The notes under the pieces: generated by a model
Database searches by the model: none
Seen by the model: only the letters and a program-made list of their open reading frames with translations
What the model was told of the DNA's origin: nothing
Shown here: positions 32,848 through 40,904 of the stretch, in pieces
Layout: each line of letters opens with the position of its first letter
Numbering within the stretch: the stretch's first letter is position 1
NCBI GenBank assembly: GCA_032988165.1
Contig: JANTQF010000320.1
Span: 1-40,904 of the forward strand
DNA: 40,904 bases
Origin: Emmonsiellopsis sp. PD_33
Lineage: Eukaryota; Ascomycota; Eurotiomycetes; Onygenales; Ajellomycetaceae
Direction of reading: 5' to 3'
Made by a program: the position numbers and the translations under genes

Positions 32848-33497
32848 ATACAGCACTTTGATTTTTGTCTTTTTGATTTATTCCTTTGACATGGTTATGC
32901 ATTCGTCGGTTTTGCTTTGGTTGCGCTTTTCCCACTCAGGTCGTTTCTGTGAACAACTTTCAAAGATACCAGTAGTTACACCAAGTTCAAGTTCGGATTT
33001 TTAGCAGTAGGGACTTTATTTTGTCAGCATGCAGCGTCTCGACAGTAGAAGCAAATAAAGCAGAAGAAGGTATGTATGTATACTTGCAAGCTGTAGTTAG
33101 AGGTCATTGTGTGGTGAGCCATGTTGTCTAGTAGTTGACATCCATGGATGACAGTAGATAACAGTTAGTAAGTAGAGTTGGTTAAATAAATAGCTGGTAA
33201 TTGATATCCAGAGGTATCTTAATTAAAAGTACGTTTTGATGACAGCAGAGAGATAAATATTTACGGTGTCCGTCAATATTAACTATTATTTAGTTGTTTT
33301 TGCTTTTTCCTGGTCCAACCTCCGCCTGGCAGATCATCAACGACCAAACAAGCCACACCTTGATCTTTATGTCTCCCCAACCACAACCACCAGCAAGATA
33401 TTTAACTACATACTCGAAACATACCCAGGCACACTGCGACCACCCCCGCAAATCCCGTCTGAGAATGATAACCTGACCCTGCAGCTCCGTCGGTGCT
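32848..33497. other. Intergenic region, promoter side of the CLC gene
   Basis: This holds the 3' region of the kinase gene and the promoter and leader of the CLC gene. A plus-strand open run from 33266 passes into CLC exon 1 in another frame and is not a gene. AT-rich between 33160 and 33300. Confidence 0.5.
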
Positions 33498-36400
33498 ATG
33501 AACCCTCCGCGCGCATCCAGCTCGACCTCCGCCTCCGCTTCCCGCCGCCATCCCTCCCGCCACATCTCCTCCTCCGACAATGCCCACCCTCCCTCCAACA
33601 ACCCTCCTCCCGCCCGCAGCCCCACCATAAGAGACGAGATCAACGAGATCAAGCGCTACGAGGACTTCACCACCATCGACTGGGTGCAGGATGCCGTGCA
33701 CGAGCAGGCGCGCCGGCGGGCCAAGCGCAAGGACGGCGCGCGCTTCTGGGACCAGGAGGGCACGCTGGGCTGGAGGCGCAAGGTGAGCGAGTCGTACGAT
33801 GCCGGCCAGGCGTGGCTGGTGATAACCATCGTCGGGGCTGCGATTGGGTTGAATGCGGCGGTTCTGAATATTATTACCGAGTGGTTGGCCGATATTAAGC
33901 TGGGGCATTGCACGACCGGGTTCTATTTGAATGAGTCGTTTTGCTGTTGGGAGGCTGAGGATGGTGTGTACAATGTTCTCCTTGCTTACTTGCTGGACTT
34001 GTCGAGTGTTTTGTGCTGATACGTGGTTGATTTAGGCTGTCCTGAGTGGAAGCCATGGACCTCGCTTGCACCGCTGAACTACATTGCCTACTTCATCTTT
34101 GCGGTATGTAATATCTTGCTGCTGGATCTGGAAGCCAAGAACATCATACTGACCTTCCCAGATTCTCTTTGCATTCTCCTCTGCTGTTCTCGTTGATTCA
34201 TTCGCACCATATGCAGCAGGCTCGGGCATATCGGAAATCAAAGTCATCATCACCGGCTTCATCATGAAGGGTTTCCTCGGCGCAAGAACATTGATCATCA
34301 AATCCATCACTCTACCCCTGGCCATCGCATCTGGACTTTCGGTCGGAAAAGAAGGCCCCAGTGTCCATTTCGCTGTGTGTACAGGAAATGTTATTTCTAG
34401 GTGGTTTGGGAAATACAAGCGGAATGCGGCAAAGACGAGAGAAATCCTGACTGCTACGGCTGGTGCCGGGGTAGCAGTGGCTTTTGGTAGTCCTATTGGA
34501 GGTGTTTTGTTCTCCTTGGAGGTATGCATACCCGCTTCGCCTAAATTACATAAATCCTAACTTTGGCAGGAAATGGCTTCCTACTTCCCGCTGAAAACTC
34601 TATGGAGAAGTTATTTCTGTGCCCTAGTAGCAACCGGAGTCCTCGCGGTATGTAACCCCATCGGCATTTATTCTATCTCATGCTCATCTCTCTCTAGGCC
34701 ATGAATCCGTTTCGAACCGGCCAACTGGTCATGTTCCAAGTTAAGTACGATCGAACGTGGCATTTCTTCGAATTGATTTTCTTTGTTTTACTGGGTGTCT
34801 TTGGCGGGTTATACGGCGCTTTTGTCATGAAATGGAATTTGCGGGCGCAGGCGTTCCGCAAAAAGCACCTCTCGCGACACCCGATTATTGAGGCGACGGT
34901 TCTAGCGGGCGCAACAGCGTTGATATGCTATCCGAACATGTTTCTAAGAATCAACATGACGGAGATGATGGAGATTTTGTTCAGGGAATGTGAGGGCGGG
35001 CATGATTATAACGGAGTTTGCGAGTATGACTCCCCTTGATATTTAAAAAGGAGTTCCTCACGCTTATCATTTTTTAGCTCTAAGAATCGCTGGAGGATGG
35101 TCATATCGCTTGCGATTGCCACAGTACTGCGAGTTCTTTTGGTCATCATATCGTATGGGTGCAAAGTGCCAGCTGGGATTTTCGTCCCATCAATGGCTAT
35201 TGGAGCTTCCTTTGGCAGGATGATTGGAATCCTTGTGCAAGCTTTATATGAAGCATTCCCGGATTCCAAGTTCTTCTCGTCCTGCGAACCTGATGTGCCA
35301 TGCATTACACCAGGAACCTACGCCTTCCTTGGCGCTGGTGCTGCGCTCAGTGGGATCATGCATCTGACAGTTTCTGTGACCGTGATCATGTTTGAACTTA
35401 CGGGTGCTCTAACCTACATTCTGCCAACCATGGTAAATCAAATCTCCACCCAGCTTCCCCCCTTGAGCAAGAGGATGGCACTAACTCATAATATAGATCG
35501 TGGTAGGCGTGACGAAAGCTGTTAGCGATAGCTTCGGCAAAGGCGGCATTGCCGACCGCATGATCTGGTTCAACGGCTTCCCCTTCCTCGACAGCAAGGA
35601 AGACCACATCTTCAACGTGCCCGTCTCCCACGCAATGACCAACAGCCCTGCCGTGCTCCCGGCCACCGAATTCCCCGTCTCCAGAGCTGAGAAGCTGCTC
35701 AACGACCACAAATACCAAGGCTTCCCCATCGTCGAGGATCGCACCAGCAAAATAGTCATCGGCTTCATCGGCCGCACAGAACTACAATACGCAATCAACC
35801 GCGCCAAGCGCGAAGGCCTGCTTTCTCCAAATGCGACATGTCGCTTCACTTCGTCCTCGTCGTCCCGCCACCCTCCCCGCAGCTCTCTTGCCGTCCCAGC
35901 CCCCTCTACAAACTCTCTTACCCTCGAAATCCCCTCCGCACATACCTACGGCTCCAACTCTTCCTCCTCCTCTTCATCCCGTCGATCCGAAGATCACCCC
36001 ACAGTCCACAATGCACCCCGAACCTTCGATGACATCGCCACCTCAACAGGCATCCGCTCCATTGACTTTAGCCAATACGTCGATTTAGCCCCAATAACCG
36101 TCCACCCGCGCCTACCGCTTGAGACTGTCATGGAGATTTTCAAGAAAATGGGGCCCCGCGTAATTCTCGTCGAACATCGGGGTCGTTTGTCCGGGCTTGT
36201 CACTGTGAAAGATTGTCTGAAGTATCAGTTCAAGGTTGAGGCGCAGGAGCATGCGGTTGCGAATGAGGAGAATGGCGGTAACGGTAACGGGGTTGGAGGG
36301 AGTGGTGGCAGCGGTGGCGCGAACGGTGGTCTTGGTGAAGGCATCGTCGAGCAGAAGGTGTGGGAGTTTATCCAGTGGGCGACTGGTAAGGTGGCATTTT

Positions 36401-36546
36401 GGCGGAAGGGGAAGGTGAGGCTTGAGGGGGGTTGGGAGAGGGGTGGGGAGAGGAGGAGGTCGAGTTCTGAGGGGGACATTGTGGATGGGACGGAGGAGTT
36501 GGAGGGGACGGTGGAGTTGGACGTGAGGGAGGGAGAGGGAGGTTAG
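33498..36546 (+). CDS. CLC-family chloride channel/antiporter (Gef1-like) with CBS domains
   Basis: Seven exons: 33498-33963, 34036-34103, 34162-34521, 34570-34647, 34698-35023, 35078-35432 and 35497-36546, giving 900 aa; every junction keeps frame. The cytoplasmic N-tail contains KRYEDFTTIDWVQD. CLC signatures are GSGISEIKVI, GKEGPSVHF (with the gating Glu), GSPIGGVLFSLEEMASYFP (with the inner proton Glu) and GIFVPSMAIGA. Two CBS domains lie in exon 7, near VSHAMTNSPAVLP and ITVHPRLPLETVMEIF, ending in GRLSGLVTVKDCLKY. A Ser/His-rich linker separates them, and a Gly/Asn-rich and Arg/Glu-rich tail ends the protein. Yeast Gef1 acts in Golgi and endosomes and helps copper loading and ion balance. 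The two Glu residues suggest chloride/proton exchange. The substrate is inferred from the family. Confidence 0.95.
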
Positions 36547-37073
36547 GGCGAAGATGGAAGGAGAAGGGATTTGTTGTAGGTTTTTTTTTTTGGCTTTTGG
36601 GTAAATGCTGCATGACTTGGATGGACTTGGTTGTATAGATACCTTTTCGTTTAATTTTGAGTGTTCAGGAGGAAAGGGAGGCAAGGAGGGGTTAAGGCAA
36701 CCGGGTGGGAAAGAACTGATGTCTTATCGTTTTTTTTTTTTTTATAATGAAGTCACTAGTTAGCTAGTTATGTATGACATAGACGATCTATTTATTGTGG
36801 TTTATCTGATGGCCGCATTGCACATCCATCCCATCCATCTATTATCTACATACGTCACCCTCACCCGACCCCCATAGCGGTAGACCAACGCTGAAGCTGG
36901 CCCAGTAAATACGCACTTACAAAAGCACCACCACCAGTAATAAGCACACACAGAAAGAAAAGAAAGAAAAGAAAAACCCGTGGTAAATTGGTCTATTCCT
37001 CCGTTCCTCAATTTTTCAATTAATCAATCGTTTAATCCCAGCAGCACCCCTGCCTAATGGAAAAGAACCCCAT
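36547..37073. other. Intergenic region downstream of the CLC gene
   Basis: 3' region of the CLC gene with poly-T runs near 36580 and 36730 and an A/G-rich run near 36950-36980. No gene seen. It ends at the left copy of the direct repeat that flanks the small insertion. Confidence 0.5.
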
Positions 37074-37331
37074 TAAACTGCATACATATGTAGTGTGTCT
37101 AGGTGGATCAAGTACTGTAACTGGGTTTTTGAGACTTTTCCTATGTTAGTATGGTGCTGGTTGGCAGGAGATGGGTGACCATACAGGGTCCAGTTTGAAG
37201 GACCCCCCTGAGGCACTATATCCAAATGGGTGTAGTTGATTCCCCCCACCAAGGATGACATATATCATGTATCTAATTAGTATCACAGTCTAGGTGTCAT
37301 AGTCACTGACTGCCATACACCTGAGAAAAAA

Positions 37332-37372
<41 letters not shown>

Positions 37373-37383
37373 CTGCATACATA
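37074..37383 (+). mobile_element. SINE/LINE-type short insertion with (AAT)n tail and 15-bp direct repeats
   Basis: TAAACTGCATACATA occurs at 37074-37088 and again at 37369-37383. Between them are about 280 bp with no CpG, ending in about a dozen AAT units (37333-37370). Flanking repeats of this length plus a simple-repeat tail are what target-primed reverse transcription leaves, so the insertion is read as a non-LTR element, plus strand. No protein-coding frame is present, so it is either a SINE or a 5'-truncated LINE. Internal pol III boxes were not convincing, perhaps because of mutation. The right repeat merges with the AAT tail, so its first one or two bases are uncertain. Confidence 0.65.
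37333..37370. repeat. (AAT)n microsatellite
   Basis: About a dozen AAT units in a row. It forms the 3' tail of the putative non-LTR insertion. Confidence 0.9.
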
Positions 37384-37709
37384 CCTCATACAATTCCTCC
37401 GTTTTGAACTTCCATAGAACAAGCCTCACGATGTCTATGTATTGAACCACCCCCCCATATGCAGTGAGGAGGACAAGGACCAATCAATCAATAAGGCTAG
37501 CGACTCATTTCATTGAAACCTTGAAGGGATTTTGGGAACTGGTTTGTATATATGTCACATGTATCCACTTGCATCCTGAGAGCGTCAGTTCTTCTCCTTC
37601 CTCCTTACCCACCGGAAGGAACACAAAACCAAGAACCAACTACCTACCTACCTCATCATCTCCTCCCATCCATTTTCAACCCCCCGCCCCCCCAACCCCT
37701 CCTCTCCCC
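37384..37709. other. Intergenic region downstream of the TMEM42-like gene
   Basis: 3' region of the minus-strand TMEM42-like gene. The part from 37660 is C-rich on the plus strand. No gene seen. Confidence 0.5.
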
Positions 37710-38798
37710 TCATTTCCCCTCCCCATCCCTCATCCCAACAAGCACACACCCCCCGGCCATCGCCCCCGCCCCTACCCACCACAACCCGCGCACCTCCTCC
37801 CCAAAAACCACCATCCCCAACACAGCCGTCAGGAGAAAGTTCGCCGTCGTATTCGTAATCGCCACTTTGGTACTTGACGATGCGGCCGTCAGGGCGCGCG
37901 TGAAGAGGGCCCACATGAGCGCGTTGGAGAGGAGGTTTAGGGTGAAGAAGGCCTGGGAGGGGGGTTAGAATCTAATATGAGGGGGAAGGGGTGGGGGGAG
38001 ACTTACGCCGCGGACTATGTATTCGACGGTGGTGGTGGAGGAGGGGGGGAGGGAGAGGTGGTGGGAGAGGAGGTGGGAGAGGGTGGTTGTTAGGGTTGTT
38101 GTTGTTCTATTGAAGGTGGGTTAGCTAGGTTAGGTGGGTTTTGGGTGGTTGGTTAGGGGAGTTTGATTTTGATTTTGGCTGTGTCGGTATGTTGTAGTGT
38201 TTTTTTTTGTTCTTGGTTTGGGTTTTTATGAGGATGGGGATGGATTGATTTATAGATTATAGATGGGTGGGTGGGTAATATTCTCTTCCCATCCAGCAAA
38301 AAAGAAAAAAATAAAAGAACAAAAAAAACATACAACTTCGCAAACAACCCATTCGCCGCAGCGAACAAGCCACTAGCGATTGCAAGGATAATCCAATTCG
38401 ACGACGACGATGGCGATGACGACGGTATGGAAGATTCTCCCGCCGTCTTAGTTTCATGTTTTTCAGTACTAGTACTACCCCCTTCATCATTCCGAGTAGG
38501 AGTAGTATTATTCTTCAAGCCTGCACGAATTGTTAGAGAATTTATATCCCATTCTAAGATCTGAGAACCAGATAATGAAAATTACACCCCCCCCCGTTCC
38601 TAGTACTAGTAGTATGTATTGGGAGGTAAAGGGGGTGAAAGTGCAAGGAGGCAGACCGGACACTAAATGAAAAGGATAGTGTGCAAATAACCAATATCAA
38701 GTAAATACCATTTACATACCTGTCTCATTACCCCCCGCTACCGACTCTGCATTCAAGTTCCCATTTCTCTCCTCTTTGACGTTGCGTCGACGGACCAT
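37710..38798 (-). CDS. TMEM42-like EamA/DMT-superfamily membrane protein
   Basis: Four exons: 38798-38720, 38520-38334, 38106-38007 and 37952-37710, giving 202 aa. The N-tail is polar and disordered (MVRRRNVKEERNGNLNAES, then Thr/Ser-rich). Membrane helices follow: NWIILAIASGLFAAANGLFA, then VEYIVRGAFFTLNLLSNALM joined across an intron, then SSSTKVAITNTTANFLLTAV and GLWWVGAGAMAGGCVLVGM. The motif NALMWALFTRALTAASSS before STKVAITNTTANF is typical of TMEM42-type proteins, a half-size branch of the drug/metabolite transporter superfamily. The cellular role is unknown; half-size members usually dimerise. The segment just before the third exon junction is Leu/Ser/His-rich and low in complexity. 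Confidence 0.85.
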
Positions 38799-39768
38799 GA
38801 TCACTGGCAATTAATTCGTCGTGCGGTGCTATGAGATCAGAAACAAACGGGAAGGGCTGCAAGTTTGTAGTTGGATGTTAATGGGTCTGTATATAGGCTG
38901 TAAGAGAAAAAAAAGTAATTGAGGGTTATCTTTTGTTCCGTTGGCAAAATTGTAAAAAATTGTAAAAGGGGGGACTCGAGGTGACGTTATTTTCTTGGCG
39001 TCTGGAGCGCTTATGGCGCTTAACCATATTTTGTGTGGGGGAAGTGGAGCGCATCAACGAGATGTTCTGTTCTGGATGCTTAATGGAGACACAGTGAAAT
39101 AGTATTATATCCAGCTTGATATGTAGATTTAGCATTTAAATAAATAAATAAGATAATTGTTTTATAGATTATTGATCCAATTACCAACACAAACCCATCA
39201 CATCGGGGAAAAAATAGAGAAAAAAAATCGCCTTGCTAACTTAGTAATTACATGTAATCGTACGAGCCTTCGCTGCTGCACCTCTCAGTCCCACAACGGG
39301 AGAAGTGGGTGAAGCAGCGAAGGCACGATTACTAGTTAACCAAACTGGGCGATATCAGAATCGTACCTATTCCAAGGTTAAATAACCCCTTATCCCCTCC
39401 GACCTTTATCCGAACTATAACTTTTTTCAGAGTCTTAGAGTGTATCTTAATTGTATAGATAGGAGGATGAATGAAAGAGGAGGTTGAGTGGGTGGGTGTG
39501 TTGATGTCCTATACAGTGTCTCTTGGAACAACCACACAAATTCAACTGTGGGGAGGATGGGGATTCGTTCGTTGTCCAAGTATGAATGGAGGACGTATGT
39601 TGATGGAGAAATAGATGGCTGCCGAAGTTAAGTCGGGAGTGTCGAGATGTAAAAATTGCACATCAAGGAGCGGAGCAGAGCAAGCTGACCCCGCTAATGT
39701 CGAGCACGGTAGATACTATTGTATCAGAGAGAGGAGTTTAGATTTCACCCAACCCATGTAAAAGACAA
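38799..39768. other. Intergenic region between the TMEM42-like and PNPO genes
   Basis: Promoter side of the minus-strand TMEM42-like gene and 3' side of the minus-strand oxidase gene. A long imperfect hairpin sits at 39254-39332. No coding gene supported; AT-rich near 39130-39180. Confidence 0.5.
39254..39332. repeat. Long imperfect hairpin (inverted repeat)
   Basis: Outer arms GTAATCGT (39254-39261) and ACGATTAC (39325-39332) pair fully; inner arms GCCTTCGCTGCT (39266-39277) and AGCAGCGAAGGC (39313-39324) pair fully, with a 4-nt bulge ACGA on the left. An inner CCCAC/GTGGG stem (39290-39294, 39305-39309) closes a 10-nt loop. The whole could fold as one hairpin of about 79 nt. It may be a small inverted-repeat element or a transcribed structured RNA. 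Confidence 0.75.
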
Positions 39769-40896
39769 TCACGGCGACAGCCTCTGCACCCTCCACCGAA
39801 ACTCCTTCGCCGTCTCCTCCCCCGTCTCCTCCCCGCCATGCACCCTCACATAGCGAAACCGATCATGCAACCGACTCTTCCTCCCCTGCCAAAACTCCAC
39901 AGACTCCGGCACAATGCGGATCCCGCCCCAGAACGGCGGGAGCGGGATCTCCTCTGTATCCGCGAACCGGGCCTCCATCTCCTTCACGCGCGCCTCGAGG
40001 ATCGAGCGGCCATCGTCAACATCCTCCTCGCCCTCACCCACGATACCAGAGACGCCATTAATAACCGGTGCAGGTACCGATGACGATGACAGCGGCGCCT
40101 CCCCCATCCCCATTTCCCACAACACCTTACTCTGCTGACTAGCCCAAGCGCCAATCTGGCTCCCCCGCTCTCTAGTCCGCCAATACATCTCGCTCTCCTC
40201 TCTCGACAACGACTCAATAACCCCCTCAACGCGCACCTGCCTCTCAACAGCCTGCCAATGGAACGTCAACGCCGCCCACCGATTCCCCTTCCCAACAACC
40301 TGCCCCTCCCCACCATCACCCGCACCATCATCCCTCCACCCCTCCCCAACCTCCCCCTCCTCCCCCGCCTCCCCAAAAACCTGCCCCCCCTTCCCCCTCC
40401 TACTCCCCCAATTACTATAAACCACCCACCCCCGCTCATCCAGCTCCTTCAAATACAGCGTGCGCGCACTCACCCGCCCGCTAGGCAGGGAGGCCGTGGC
40501 GAGCGTGCAGGTCTCCGGGGACGAGGAGGCGGGGAGCCGCGGGTCGCGGAACCAGGTGTTGAATTGGCGGAAGGGGTTGGTGGGGTTTATTTGCGCGATG
40601 GTGAGGGGGGGGTTGGTGAGGAATTGGTGCGCGCGGGAGGGGTGCGAGACGAGGGTTGCGTTGGCGATCGGGGTGGAGGTGGTGGAGCGGAGGGGGGTGG
40701 GGGTGGTGGTGGGGGGGGTTGGGGGGGGGGGGGGGGGGGGGGAGGGGGTGGGAGTGGGTGGGGGCCTGGGATTGGGGATGGGGGGGTGGGAGGGCGGGGT
40801 TGGGGAGGGGGCAGGGCTTGTGGTGGGTGGCGCCGTGGTGTCGCTGGGGGCAACTGTGGTTTGAGGTGTTTGTTCTTTTTATCCATTGCATGCGTG
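39769..40896 (-). CDS. Pyridoxamine-5'-phosphate oxidase, N-terminus uncertain
   Basis: The minus-strand frame from about 40870 to 39769 holds the full enzyme core: LTIAQINPTNPFRQFNTWFR, PETCTLATASLPSGRVSART, YLKELDERGWVVYSNW, RWAALTFHWQAVERQVRVEG, then RERGSQIGAWASQQS and the end FWGGIRIVPESVEFWQGR followed by SRLHDRFRY. These are FMN- and phosphate-binding parts of the family that oxidises PNP/PMP to pyridoxal phosphate. There are two inserts: Gly/Glu-rich after SRRGKGG, and a linker (PAPVINGVSGIVGEGEED) before the last part. The N-terminal 60 or so residues are Pro/Thr-rich. The ATG at 40896 and the ATG at 40881 are in other frames, and in the core frame a TAA lies near 40880. So an intron, or a length error in the 22-base G run at 40721-40742, is needed to link a start to the core. 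Confidence 0.85.
40721..40742. repeat. 22-base G homopolymer
   Basis: An unbroken run of 22 G lies inside the Pro-rich N-terminal region of the oxidase gene (poly-Pro on the minus strand). Such runs are prone to slippage in the cell and in sequencing, and a one-base change would alter the frame linking the start codon to the enzyme core. Confidence 0.9.
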
Positions 40897-40904
40897 GTCA
40901 TGAC

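Noticed and set aside
33266..33898. Plus-strand frame of 210 aa overlapping CLC exon 1
   Set aside because: It runs through the leader and then in the wrong frame through exon 1; Pro/Arg-rich shadow.
4786..39365. Shared 15-mer GCGATATCAGAATCG near 4787 and near 39350
   Set aside because: About one such match is expected by chance in a window this size, and the flanks do not match.
40460..40864. Gly/Val-rich plus-strand frame at the right edge
   Set aside because: It is the complement of the Pro-rich N-terminal part of the oxidase gene.
1..40904. CRISPR arrays, bacterial operons, ribosome binding sites
   Set aside because: The window is eukaryotic with spliced genes; no regularly spaced repeats were seen.

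Overview
This is a chromosomal window from a filamentous ascomycete (Pezizomycotina; the gene content and intron style fit Eurotiomycetes, but I cannot place genus or species). The evidence is short GT-AG introns (about 50-120 nt) that restore frames exactly, nuclear genes for mitochondrial proteins (Rieske protein, She9/Mdm33), a Zn2Cys6 regulator, and a transposon block showing the total CpG loss expected of repeat-induced mutation. Exon coordinates were worked out by hand from splice signals, codon phase and family conservation.

Layout. 0-5 kb: a single-pass membrane SH3 protein (minus, five exons) with a long 5' region. 5.3-6.8 kb: two decayed coding tracts on opposite strands. 7.1-7.7 kb: a Pmp3/Sna-type small membrane protein with a PY-motif tail. 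8.8-10.6 kb: mitochondrial She9/Mdm33. 11.2-15.7 kb: a Zn2Cys6 transcription factor converging on an MFS monocarboxylate-type transporter. 16.4-19.3 kb: an HNH-nuclease-domain protein followed by a truncated, frameshifted carboxylesterase. 20.4-21.5 kb: the Rieske iron-sulfur subunit of complex III.

21.7-29.26 kb is a 7.5 kb stretch in which I found no CpG. It holds, on the minus strand, the fossil of a Helitron: a tandemly duplicated CxxC module, a HxH rolling-circle motif, a zinc-binding segment, and a PIF1-like helicase with intact Walker A but stops elsewhere. Two or three short open frames downstream (Cys-rich plus coiled coil) may be a passenger gene. The block ends about 250 bp upstream of the Rieske start codon.

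29.6-40.9 kb returns to ordinary genes: a histone-fold (Dpb3/CHRAC-like) subunit, an SRPK-type kinase, a CLC chloride channel/antiporter, a TMEM42-like EamA protein, and a pyridoxamine-5'-phosphate oxidase running off the right edge. Between the CLC and TMEM42 genes is a short CpG-free insertion with an (AAT)n tail and 15-bp direct repeats, read as a SINE/LINE-type insertion. A long imperfect hairpin lies at 39.25 kb and a perfect 24-bp palindrome at 0.13 kb.

Most genes are unrelated housekeeping neighbours; I see no convincing biosynthetic cluster. The only pairs that could be functionally linked are the transcription factor with the transporter, and the two decayed tracts at 5.3-6.8 kb.
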